Notes under the pieces: generated by a model
Told to the model about the DNA's origin: nothing
The model's input: the letters and a program-made list of their open reading frames with translations, nothing else
The model's database searches: none
Shown here: piece by piece, positions 1-13,030 of the stretch
Numbering within the stretch: the first letter of the stretch is position 1
Layout of the letters: each line of letters begins with the position of its first letter
Program-made: the position numbers and the translations under genes
NCBI GenBank assembly: GCA_050084515.1
Contig: CM114271.1
Location: forward strand, 15,128,001-15,192,000
Direction of reading: 5' to 3'
DNA from: Blasia pusilla
Taxonomy: Eukaryota > Marchantiophyta > Marchantiopsida > Blasiales
Length of the DNA: 64,000 nucleotides

Positions 1-649
1 TAGATGTGAGGGCCGTAACTAAACATATAAAGCCCAAAAATATAGATATGCTGAAAAATTAAGGGGTTGTCTTCCAAAATCTCCACTAATCCATTGTGGA
101 AGGGTAAGTAAGAGGAGGTGATGCCCACACTACTTTTCATTATTCAATCGGCATGGTTTTGGCTAGCTAGGAGATAACTTTGTGGTGGGATTCTCATACC
201 AACGGGGATCTTAACTTCAAAGTTTGTCTTTTTAGAAGTTTTTGGATCTTGAATCATTCGTCACTTCCAAAAATCTGTCCTTTCCTATCACTATTTTTCC
301 ATCCTGCCTAAAAAAATGTATATATTACAAAAAATTATAGATAAAAATGGAACAAAACATGGAAGCATTAATTTGAAAGAAAAGTCAATAAACGCGAAGC
401 CCAACTCTGAAAAAGAAAGAAATAAAAATAATCAGATATGCAATGGTGTGAAATCTGCTCCCTATATGAATCCCTACCAGGGTCGGTGAGGCTAGATTTT
501 TATTAGGGTTCAAGGTCAGATTAGCCTCCCCTCCTTGTACTTAAGTCCCCAACTCGCTTTGCCCTTGGCACTTATTTTCTTATCATTAATAAATAATAGT
601 AAAATAATTATTATTAAGTAATAATTGTGAAATACTCTTTTTTTAAGAA
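1..649. other. AT-rich intergenic DNA, no gene seen
   Basis: This stretch is AT-rich and has frequent stops in all frames. I see no domain, tandem array or RNA gene. It ends in an AT-rich block near 560-640, just before a sharp rise in GC that probably marks the promoter side of the next transcription unit. Confidence 0.5.
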
Positions 650-2619
650 CAGAAAAGACCGAAACGTCGGTGGCAGGGTCGACAGAAAGGACGTTACGGT
701 GGCGACGACGAGGCTCGGCGCTTTGTCGCTTGCTCCGTAAAGGTCCAGTTGTCACGTAGTTTGGGCAGCTTCGTGGCTTCGGGAAGACGCTCGGTCTGAA
801 GAAGAAACCGCAACAATGATGAAGAAGATTTCACGAAAAGCGGGAGGCAGGGGACGGGAATCGCTCGGCGCCGCAGCGAAAGTATCCGGTGTTCTTTTTC
901 GTATGCGTCGGCAGATGATCGCAGGAGCATCTGGAGCAGTTGGTGTGGGAGGAGGGTAGTGGAGTTTGCAGAGGAGAGTGCTGGAGAATGTTGTTGTGTA
1001 GGCGCCCGCATGTTGTGGCGCGATGGCTGAGATCGGAGGTGTAGGGGAGTTCGCGGGAGGAACACGGTGGTGAGGATAGAGCTGCTCGCGGGTATGTGTG
1101 ATTTGAGAATTCGTCGGTTCGCCTGTGGTGCGTAGGCGTCATCGTCGACATCTTCGTCGTGTTGGTGTGCGTGTGTGGAATAACTATGTACGTCTCCACT
1201 CTGTGCGGCTGATGCGATCTCTCGTTCTTTCTTAGCGCGAGTGAGGGTTTGATTGGATCTCCTGGTGATGCGGCTGCTCTTACGGCGAATTGGCGAGGGA
1301 GCCACTAGGAACAGGGAGTGGTCGAGAGTGCCGAGAAGTTCCGAAGCAATTTGAGTAGAGAGGACCGCAGGCGTCCTTTGGAAATGAGTTTAGGCGACGG
1401 CGTGCTGAATTGTGCTGTTATTGTTGTTGATGTTGGTGGTGGTGGTGGACAGTTGACAGTAGAGGACTTTGGACTGGATGAGCGGGATTCCTCCACGCTG
1501 AAGGCGGTCATGGTTGGGAATATTGTTCGGACTCCTCTCGCGGTGATGAACTGACAGGAGAAACTTAGGTCGACGCTGACATGGGCTGGGAGAATGGCGG
1601 CGAGTCTAGCTGCCGCGGTTTGAATCTGGTCTCCGACGGTGAAAAGGTAGGCCTCGTGACGTGCTCTATGCCGTGAAGAAATTGTGGCTGGATGGGATTT
1701 CTTTGCAATCCGGTGGCAGAGAAAGGGGCATGAACATCCCCTGGCGACGTGCCTTGTCTAGAATCATACGGAGCATGTTTACAGATTTTCACCATTACTC
1801 GGTGCCTTTTTTCTCTCTTAATAGAGCTGACTTGACTTGACACAACACATCGGGTGGTACAAGTGGCGCAGTCTGAGAATTTAGAATCGTTACCGGAAGC
1901 CATTGTCGACCTGCTAGGAATTTATAAGACGTGTGCGACCGCGCGATGAAGAGGGTGTTGATGGGATTAGGTTTTTCTATAGCATTGACAACCTGGTCTT
2001 GCAACGGAAACGAATAGAATACCTACGAGATAAGGGTCGTGGTAGTGGCCAGAGTATTTCTTTGTCTCGAGGTCGGGAATGTAGTTGCTTCCAATACGCA
2101 ACAGATTTTACTCCCACGAAATAGTCCAAGTTCTGGAGAAGCCGCTTCGTACAAGACAAGAGGTGTGTCATGGAGTGGATTTCCAAAGCGTGGACGGAGA
2201 TTTCCGCAAGGAAACTGCGGGGGTCCTCCTTAGCGTGGTTACTCTGCTCCCGGCTGTCCTTCTCCTTCTAGTTTTGCAACGATTCGAGTACAATCAACCT
2301 TCCCAGCCTTGCTTGGATCTGCAAGGAGTTTCCAACGTCTCCTGATTTGGGATTTAGAATCTGTCTGCCGAGCGTATTGGTTAGGTGAGATGAAGGGGTC
2401 CCTTCACTTACTGTCAAACCATTCTCCCCCTTCACGTAATCCAGAGGTGTTTCAGGTGTGCGTTGTGCCACTCTATTCGAACGGCATGATTTTGATATCC
2501 TTTGACACGTACCCATCTGTCCTACCAATCTTGAGTTCTGGAAGTGAGGAGATTCCTGTTGGAAAGGTTGTGTTGTTGTGGCAGTCCACTCACTTGATTG
2601 TAGCGGTTGGTGTAATCAT
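650..2619 (+). promoter_or_regulatory. GC-rich leader/promoter region upstream of the J-domain gene
   Basis: Base composition jumps to GC- and CpG-rich at about 650 and stays so to about 1560, as at the start of a plant transcription unit. A 203-codon minus-strand open frame (694-1305) and a short plus frame (1384-1554, beginning MSLGDGVLNCAVIVVDVG) lie here. Both are low in complexity and match no family I know. The likeliest reading is promoter plus long 5' leader and leader intron for the J-domain gene. A divergent or separate unidentified gene is possible. Confidence 0.3.
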
Positions 2620-4300
2620 ATGGAGGCTGGCAACACTGGTTTGGCCCTGATGGTACTTGCTCAACGGATTTGGGAAAGTTCGTGTGGCCTGCACTTCTGT
2701 TTTACTACGTTTCTGTGCTTCTGTCTCAGCTTAGGTAGTGACTGGATTTGAAAGCTTCATGGTCATGGAGTAGATATCATCAATTGGTCTTTATCATTTT
2801 CATTGATAGAAAGAGCTCATATTGGCGGGCTACGCTCGAATTCTGTTGCACTGCTTGCTTAAGATTTTTCTTCCATGCGATAAGATCCTTCAACCTACAG
2901 TGAACCCGTTGAAGACTTCTCCCTGAGTTAGACAGATTCTTATGGCCCAGTATCACTCCTCCAGCACTGAGTGCAGCAGCTTGGTGTTATTATCTCACTG
3001 TACATTCGGCTGTGTTTGCTCAGGACTTCTACAAGGTTTTGGGAGTGAACTATGATGCAACCGACGATTCAATTCGCAGTAACTATCTGCGTCTGGCCCT
3101 GGTAAGTGCATCGTCTTTGTGTCTGGTCCTAGGTTTTAGAAAGGAAAAGAGAATCAACCCATGTTTACTCCCAAAATTATGTCCACCGTTTGAGTAAGTC
3201 TCACGAGACAAAATTGGGATGTGTTGTATGTTGCCAGAAGTGGCATCCAGATAAGCACATTGGCGAGGATGGAGCTACCCTGAAGTTCCAAGAGATCAAT
3301 GAAGCATATCGAGGTGCGCTTATGAGCACCATGTTAATATGTGTTTTGCCATGAATCTGCAGAGTGTGTTGCTCAACACCAATTGCCAAGTTGAAAGCAA
3401 ACTAAAGCAAGGGATGAGTGTGTGTTCAGGCAATTGTGTTGTGGCTATCTAAACTGGAGCATATCCCCGCTCAGTTCCAGGAAGAAACAAGCATAGGATA
3501 TGTGGAGCAATACTTTTTGAGCAGTACTTAGTTTTGGATGCTCTACTATAAACCATGCAACTGAGTTTATTCAATTTAAAGCTCGTTTGGTAACAAAGTT
3601 GATCTGTGTGCTCTGTGTCAGTCTTAAGTGATCCTGCAAAGCGTCTTGACTATGACATGAGAGGAGATTTCGTCCAGGAGTACACCATTATGGTAAGCCC
3701 ATGTTTTTCTTATTGTGGAGAGCCAAGATACATAAATGATATGGACTGTTGAACAGACTATGGTCATCTTGAAACATTTTCTCATTGGCTTAGATATTCA
3801 CAGTAGAAAGAGCTACAGTCTACTCGAAAATGGCTGAGCTAATATCACCAATAGCCACATGTGTAATAAGATTTTGCAGCCATAACTCAGGTGAAGTATC
3901 TAAAAGAGCTATTTGGCTGAAACTCAGAAATTCGAGATTTGTGGTTCATTTCATAAGCCCTCAAAGCAAAATTGCCCCTTGTTTTGTTTAGTGATTTCTT
4001 TTCTTCCTCCTCCTGCATCCACCCCAGTCAGTAGCACAGCTCAACCAGAGTGCAAGGTTGATGGCATGAAGGCTTTGTTGGGAAGTACTTTATAAGTTTT
4101 GTGGAAGGAATCTCTGGAGTGCTCAAATTAGCAAGTTGCTGACAAGGAGGAAAGTTACGACTCTTTTAATCTTAAGGGTCTGTCGGCGTTCCTGTGTCTT
4201 GCAGGAATATTTGAATCGATTCAAGGGTTTGATCTTGACATGCAATGGCTTAGGTATCAGTAATCATCAACAAACTAAGTGGTATGGGTTTTCTCCATGA
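2620..4300 (+). CDS. Small J-domain (DnaJ-like) co-chaperone, 5 exons, 117 aa
   Basis: Predicted Hsp70 co-chaperone that would stimulate Hsp70 ATPase through its J domain. Proposed exons are 2620-2652, 3024-3101, 3238-3313, 3622-3692 and 4205-4300 (TGA). Every junction is GT-AG and the phases agree, giving 117 residues. Helix I begins DFYKVLGVNYDA, the HPD motif is in KWHPDKH at the start of exon 3, and helix III/IV reads QEINEAYRVLSDPAKRLDYD. The C-terminus is short (EYLNRFKGLILTCNGLGIS) with no G/F region, zinc finger or signal peptide, so this is a J-domain-only (type III) protein. It resembles the roughly 119-aa plant family of Arabidopsis At2g33735 type, as recalled. The first 11-residue exon is the least certain part; an upstream start in the leader is possible. 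It is likely cytosolic. Confidence 0.8.
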
Positions 4301-6590
4301 TCCTAAAGGTTTTTCGTTGAAATTCAGACAGTGCTGTTCATGTTATTGTCGGAGTGGGTCGAGAAAATTAAAAAGTGTCTTCTACCCTCCTTTTTTTTGA
4401 GCTAGAGTACAACATTTTTTTTTATGTGCAGGGCGCCACACACCTTGCGGGTTGGCCGTGAGTCATCACATTGAATAATTTGATGGTAAACAAATGCAAA
4501 TGCATGTGGAGCTTGTACCAATAGTGTACCACAGGACAATTTATCACTCCCTAGGCCGTCCCAGATGTAGGTGACTAACTAAGCACCTATACAAGGAATA
4601 ACTCATGTAAGATAGTCGTTGGATAAATTCTACAACGCAAGCATTGAGGCGGATCCTTATATGTCATTCAACAGAGATTAATCTTGGAGCACATGGGAGA
4701 CCAAGCCAACAGGAGACATCTGTGAGCTCATACATGAAGGAAGAACTGTGCTAATTGTGCGCCGTAGAGTTCCTGCAAATGTCCCATTGCAATTATTTTA
4801 GAGGCATCTCGAACCTTTTGTAGAACTACTGATTAAGTGAACAATATGGGTGGCTCTGAATGCAAGAGATGCCCCAAAATATGGGACCAGATATCCTCAG
4901 TGGTAGAGTCAAATCTAAAGTACAGAAGGGCAATATCAGTCTCAGGAAACCAGTAAGTTGCTGGTAATATGTGAGGACTCAGAATTCACTCTGTTAGAAC
5001 AATCTCCTCGCAAGATGGTGGTAAATGGAAGGGTCTATGGCTGGTGGGGTCAGTTCTCAGCCAGCCCCTTCCCTATGTTAGCACGGCGCCTGTGTCGATG
5101 GTATTAGTGCTTTTTAGAATCACACGGGCACAATATTGGGGGCAAGAATATAGGTTGTGTGTATGTTGCATGTGACATAATGATTGGCCCTGCTCGGTAA
5201 TGTAAACATCTGTGACTCACTCCATCTATCTTTCCTTCTGCACAACATCAATGGATGCTGTAGGCATATATTGACCAGAAGGTGGCGGTGACCAGTACAG
5301 TTGCAAGGAGATTCTTGAACAAGTGGAAGGCTGACTAGGAACTTTCTATGTTAACTGAGTATATAGGCTAATACAATATTTTATCCCTTGACCTCAAACT
5401 GAATATTGCATGATGTGTCCAGCCAGTACGACAGGGTGGCTGGATTTGGACCTTTCATTTGAGGGTTTGGTTTATACTGGACACAAACTATCATAGTGAT
5501 ATGGCTCTTGAAATGTTTGGTTGATTGTGGGTTGACACTTGCTCCACGACTAATATCTCTGGTGGATTATATCCCTGCTTCAATGCCAAAGATTTTCTGG
5601 GGCCAGATCCCAGTGTTGTCCTTGTTTGTACACGCGCGCACCATGCCTGCCAGACTTTGCCTCTGGAATGGATTGTGGCGCGAGTTTCGTACTTGAAGAA
5701 CTGGTACTATATTCTTCTTATCCGTTCATTTGCAGTCAGGCAGTCTTGCCTGAACACTCCAGTAGAGAGTGACTATCTAGAACTTTCTTGATGCAGCAGT
5801 TGGAATCTGAAGAACTATAACATACTTATCAGATGGTGAAGTCATCTAAAGTTTCCTGTGTCTGTTAACATCTCATGGATATGAGGCGCCACAGTTCAGC
5901 ATTTGGAGATACTGCAGACAATGGAAGATTGCATTCCTGGTTGCGTACTGGAACTATGGCGGCTAAAGGTGATTTGTACATTCTATACAAATGTTCATCT
6001 ATCTATGGATTCTTGCTCATGCAGGGCTCCTTGGAGACACGAGCTGGACACTATAATTGCTGTCACAACGAGTGTGATATACGCATATGGATCCACTCAT
6101 TGCCAACAGTCCTTCATGGATCCACTCATTGCCAACAGTCCTTCATGGATCCACCCATTGCCAACAATTCGCAGTGTTCATAAACATCATCAATTTACTA
6201 ATTATTCTCTATGAACAATCAATACTTGGAATCATAGAGACTTGTGAAGGAGGAGGAGAAGTTATTTGCCTGAATTCCTTGAGTAGATCTCTAAACACAA
6301 AGGAATTGCCCAAGTGCTTGGGGAGGAAAGATTGACCTTTCAAATATGTCTTCATGGGTGCCCCAAGTGGTGCTCCTGCAGCCATGTGCTTTGATTGGGG
6401 TGCCATAATAAATGGTAAATGGTAAATATATCAAACTAGTGAGACCTTAAAGAGTCAAAAAGTTACAAAATCATATTACAAATTATTCATTCATTGATTC
6501 GGAAAAAAATCTTAGAGACCTCTTAGTTAGTGCCTAGAGTACTTGAACGATGAATAATGACATCTATAATGTAACATCTTAAATCATAAG
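4301..6590. other. 3' flank of J-domain gene, no further gene
   Basis: Only short frames without known domains occur. The 3' UTR of the J-domain gene must lie at the left end. The one clear structure is the 29-bp tandem repeat at 6087-6166. Confidence 0.5.
6087..6166. repeat. 29-bp tandem repeat, 2.8 copies
   Basis: Units start at 6087, 6116 and 6145, each opening ATGGATCCACTCATTGCCAA. The first two are identical and the third carries a T-to-C change. The period is not a multiple of three, so each unit shifts the frame. Overlapping frames here therefore look repetitive without being coding. Confidence 0.9.
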
Positions 6591-6599
6591 ACACTAGTA

Positions 6600-8740
6600 A
6601 TAATAAAAAATAGAAATTCTTCACATTTATTTTATGAGTTAGTCTAATTTCTTCATACCTTGGACATGTAACAAACACATGCTCTTCATCCTCAATACTC
6701 TCTCCGTCACATAACTTATAGATTCGTTCACTTCTATCAATATTATGTCATCATCCTTCCTCAATTCCTAGTCTATGAGACCCAATTCTATGTCATGCGA
6801 TAATATGACGTAAAAACGTGGAGATCCCCGTAAGAAGGTATCCTTGTTCACAATATACAAGCATAGGATTAACATGAAGTTGATAATATTCTATTTTGGT
6901 GCCTGCACTCCTCCAAATGATGTTGAGAAATTGCTTCTGTAGATGTTCGTGGAGTGTCATCGGTTTTAAGCCCCAATCTCGTTGCACCACATTCCACTTT
7001 GAAGACCAAGTCACCACATCCACAATCCACCCTATGGAACATGTGGCTTACAAAGCTGGATGACGGAGGCGAGAAACATCAAGAGATCTCACCCTTGCGA
7101 TATAAGTGATGGTCAAGTAGAGAACTTCAGCCTCTAGAAGAAGACAACCTGTTTCTGCAAGAAGAATGACATAAGGAGTTTGGTTTCTTACACCCAATTC
7201 TTGTTATAGAAAGATCTTTTGTACCCTCTCCACACGCTCCCAACATGTCTTCTTACTACTAAGGTCCCAAACTTGGGTCCCATATAAGATCATCGGCAAT
7301 ACTAAGCTCATAAATAAGAACTTCTTAAGACCCCATGATATAAGATAAGCTCTTCTACACCGATTTAAAAATGAATATACAACTTTGTAACCAACTTCTA
7401 TTCTCTTTTGCACGCAAAGTATCCAACTATAGTCATGAGAGAAATCAATGTTTATATATTTGTAACTCTTCACTTGTTCTAATTGTAGACTTTTGTAAAA
7501 GAACGAGAACTTGGATCTCGTACCCACTATAATGACTTTAGACTTCTCCATATTAACCTCCATCTGATTCTGGGTACAAAAACTTGCCAAAGTGTCGAGG
7601 TGTTTTTGTAAACTAATGTCATAACGTTCTGATAATATGATATAATCTGCATACAATAGAGCTTTGATGACAAAGTCTCCAAGCTTGACACCTTCACTAT
7701 CATATTCCTCCAACCACTTTTCGATATCATCTATGAAAACTCCAAAGAGTGCAGGGGAGAAGAGGCAACCTTGATAGTACTTAAGATCTCTTGAGTTTGT
7801 GAATCTTTGATCTTGGCTCGAACAGAATGGTACAACGTGGCCACGGCAACAAGGAGATTTGGTGGTACCCCAATGGATTGCAACCTATCCCATAAGAGCT
7901 TACGAGGTATGGTATAAAAAGCTTTGTTGAAATCTATGAAATTGCAAAATAAAGCTTTCCCATTGCCCTTAGATTTCTCCCATAAAACACGTAAGACCAA
8001 GATATGATCGATGGTGTTGTACGTTGGGCGAAAACCAACTTGGACCCGTGCTCTCTTTTAGAAAGACTTTGTCCATACGCTCAACTTTGATTTCACCAAT
8101 TTCCCAAACAGCTTGGCAAAGACACTACCCACCATGATAGTGCAATAGTTTGTCACCAAATCCTTCCTTCTTGATTTGTGAATAGGAACAATCTTCCATA
8201 GCGACCAAGTACAAGGAAAACCATAGATAGTAGCATCATCCAATACTTTGGTGAGGATCGGTCTGATAGAATCTCCTCCCCACTTGAGAAGTTCAACCGA
8301 AAGGCCATCCAAATCCTCGCATTTGCCATTTGCTAATCTTCTTAGTTTAGTCATCACCTCTTCTTCAAAGAATAAGCCTGGTATGCCTCCATAACGTGGC
8401 ATAGATGTAGCATGGGGAAAGAAGTAGAGCTTTTCAATAAAAGATATCAAAGACTTTGAATAAAGAGTAGGTTTTGAAGATTGTACTACTAACCGTCTCT
8501 AGAATGATTTGGGGTCGTCATGGAGTTCCCTTCTTAAGGACTCTTGCTTCCGCTGTAAGAAAGCTCGTTTCTGGGATTTCACCAAGTGTTTGTAAAGGCT
8601 TGTCATGATTAGATGACTTTGGATATCCAAAGATTTGTCTGCTGATCTTAACCTTGCTTGTTTGCATTCAAAGTCAAACCACCCATTACAAGGCAACCTC
8701 CTAGCACTTCTAACCCTGAAAGACTTCATCAACATACCAA
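6600..8740 (-). pseudogene. Degenerate non-LTR retrotransposon (LINE), reverse transcriptase and C-terminal region
   Basis: Broken reading frames on the minus strand line up in LINE order from high to low coordinate. 8735-8499 is the linker before RT. 8450-8058 holds the RT fingers (LANGKCEDLDGLSVELLKWG, then LWKIVPIHKS). 8000-7731 holds palm motif A (CNFIDFNKAFYTIPR). 7713-7204 holds palm motif C and the thumb. 7023-6793 and about 6720-6650 hold the C-terminal part, including a C..C..H....C cluster (KLCDGESIEDEEHVFVTCPR). Palm motif C reads YADY near 7640-7653 instead of YADD, so a catalytic Asp is lost, and the frames are broken by shifts. The element is therefore dead. The endonuclease domain was not found. 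No target-site duplication was established. Confidence 0.85.
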
Positions 8741-8749
8741 ATTAGAGGT

Positions 8750-11150
8750 GCACTATTGAAATTTTAAGACGACCAAACCTCTCAACCGAAGATTTGGACG
8801 TATGCAAACACACTCCATAATATGACCCATCTATGAATTAATACATACAATCATCAAATGAAAGAATGTCAATGGGAACTAAAAACTCCCAAGGAAAACC
8901 TCTATTATAGCATTGTCACTCTTTTGTCATTTTGACTTCTATTGACTCCTAAAGACTTCAAGAGTAGCAAGGAATTCAAAGCCCAAAGTTGCACACGCAT
9001 GTTAGAAAGTAAAAAATCAGGCGAGGGACGTGCATAGGAAATTCATTATAAAGTAGTGCTTTTCATAGTCTCTTGCCTTGATTCAAATGAATAATTAATA
9101 AATTGAGTACCATCTAAGAGGAGGAAGACTCTCTCATATGAGTGTGAGTGTTGACCATATAAAGTGTTCGTGGAGAGCTTCAAGGTTTCAAACAAGAAGC
9201 AATTTACTTTATTTCAAGTTGTTAATTGTGTAGGCTCCTTGAGTTAGTTTCTTCCCTCCTCCTCTACTTGGGATGTTGTTGCCTTTATTTGTCCTCTTTT
9301 GAGGTTTGTTTTTATAATAGAATAGATTCTACTTTACTTTGCTATCTACCTTATTTGGTTGGCATACCTGATATGGTGTACTTACCTATGCAACAACTTT
9401 GTGCGATAATATAGGCTATTAAATATGTTCACCATATAAGTATTGGTTAAATATCCATAGATCATGATCCCATCAAGTTCCACCTTCAGAAGTTGCATGA
9501 CCACTCAATGTACATGGTGCATAACAGACTCAGCTCTTGGGATGTGGACCTAAGAATATTTTTCTGAAAGATCACAACTTCGAAATTATTGGGATACTCT
9601 GGGAGGCTTGGAAATATTATTACAGACAAGTCTGATGAGGAGATCAAGCTTAGGCATGGAAAGTTGGGTATGGCAACAAGTCAAAGAGAAATACATGTTG
9701 GATAATCGATTCCATCCATAACCTATGGAGAATACGATACTTACAGTCCTCCACTTTGAGCAAGGGTGCTCAAAGTGGCCGTTCCCATAGTGCACCGGGT
9801 TTTTATGAATGCCCACGGCTGCATGACTCCAATGGTAAGTTTGCTGATATGGGTTCTTGGACTTGGTGGTGGATTTTATGAGGGCGAACTTCTATGGTAA
9901 TATAGTAATGGTGGTACTTTCCTTAGATACATGTCTTAGCTTTCATTGAGATCTCACTTGTGTACTCCATTTTCACCATCTTCCACATTCATAACCAAAT
10001 GTTGTATCCAGGTCCTCTGATTTTTGGACGCATTCCCATGCACCATAAAGAAGCACAAGTTGTGGTAAAAATTATAAAGAACACAAAAAATTTCAAGTAA
10101 GGTGGATCCCTTCTTGTTTTTAACACTTCCATTGGTTACTTCATACGCAACCAACTTGGATTGGTAGAATTGTCAAGAGAGATCCAGTTTTTAATGGAAA
10201 AGAAATCTCAAAAGAGGAGAGAAAAAGGCAATAGCATCCCAAGAAGGGAAGTAGGAAAGAATGCAAAAAGAAATGCAAAAGGAAAATGGTGACAAACCAA
10301 CACAAGGACCGTCTAAAAAAGGCATGTAATTAATAGTTTGAAACAAATTTGACATCAACATAGAGGTTGGTTAGATGTAAATGGAGGGCGAGATGAGTCA
10401 AGAGTGGTTGACAACCATTTCGATTTGATAAATCAACACCAATTCTTATGCATAGTATAATGTTATCGAGATGTAGTGTAGAAAATAAGTAGTGATATAG
10501 GGGGAGAGAGAGAGAGAGAGACTATGAGAAGGGACAATTTTAGAATTATGAGGTTAGAAATACCAGATGTTGCTCTTTGCATTGTGATTTTTTCCCAAGT
10601 GGCTCGTTAGGGATAGGAGGTTTCATCCCCATTATCACACAAGGTGCTATACTTTAGTTGCGATCACGTGTTTGAGGTTTTATGGTTCCAAGGGATCTTT
10701 TGGTCCATAACTTCAACTTCATGAATGCCCTCAAACAATGGTTCGTGCAAGTAGTTCTTCACCTTTGCTTGTTCAAGATACACAATCAAAAGAGAAGTGT
10801 TAAGCATTTTCATGACTTTCTCAATATTGTTTTAGTATGAAGACCCTCCTATTGTATTTCCTTGGTTATGGTCTAAAAAGACTTTGATATAACAACAAGA
10901 GTTTTACCCACCACACTTCTATTCCATTCTAAGGGTATTGTGTGATCAAGTGAAGTAGCCCTAATACCACTACATAAAAAGAGGCAATATTAATGAATGG
11001 AGGCATAAGATTTGGATGTTCAAAGCTTGTCGATTTTGAGCCTTGTAGCATGGGCTCCACATTATTCTTCACTAATCTACTTTTCATATTGGCATAAGGT
11101 CTTCTCAAAGAGATCCTTGGACAATGGCAGATGGTCTTAACTCTAGGGCA
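8750..11150. other. Repeat-derived intergenic DNA
   Basis: No gene is supported. Short frames lack recognisable domains. A GA microsatellite lies near 10505-10522. The sequence is moderately AT-rich and probably made of old transposon debris. Confidence 0.4.
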
Positions 11151-11153
11151 GTG

Positions 11154-12356
<1,203 letters not shown>

Positions 12357-12399
<43 letters not shown>
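12357..12399. repeat. (CT)n microsatellite, 43 bp
   Basis: A pure CT run directly abuts the end of the 330-bp LINE-tail repeat. It could be the element's own simple-sequence tail. Confidence 0.95.
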
Positions 12400-12402
<3 letters not shown>

Positions 12403-13030
12403 TCTCCTTTGTATCCCGATGGGTTTTCCATCCAAGTTTATATTCAAGACTTTGCTTTAAAAAAAAACCTTAAGAGGATGATAACATTTTAAGAAGGGAT
12501 ATAACCAAGAAAGGCATAATGAAATGCAAAAAGAAAGTATAATGAGCCTCAAATGTGAATGGACGAGGAATTAAACCACCCCCAACTATTTCGGATGTAT
12601 CAATGCCAAAACTATCAAAACTTGTGCTCTATGTAACGTTTAAAATGCTTGGCCCAAAATAAATAGTGAGGATATGTTTTCAAACACACTTGTAAACAAA
12701 AAAACAAATCGTTTGTTTTGGTGCCGCTTACACCAAAATGTGATTCCATATGGTTTCCTTGTGCCAAAGGGCATGTGAATGAGCGTAGCCTGCACTCGGG
12801 AAAAGCTTAGGATGCTCTTCAAATTTATTCGTGTCTGGCGGAGGAAGTAGAATGATGATGATGATGGATGTTGAAGTTCGCTTTTGAAGTCTGCGTGCTT
12901 GGACAGGAAACGCCATTACAATCCGCCGCTGAATCTCAATGGATTCCTGTCCGTCCCTGTGAACGCTCGCCGTCTGCGATCGGAAGGAGCTCATAGAAGT
13001 CTTCGCAATCTTCCCGTCTTCTCAGAAAGG

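Noticed and set aside
694-1305. 203-codon minus-strand open frame
   Set aside because: GC-rich, low complexity, no domain, and opposite the likely leader of a plus-strand gene. It is kept only as part of the leader/promoter region.
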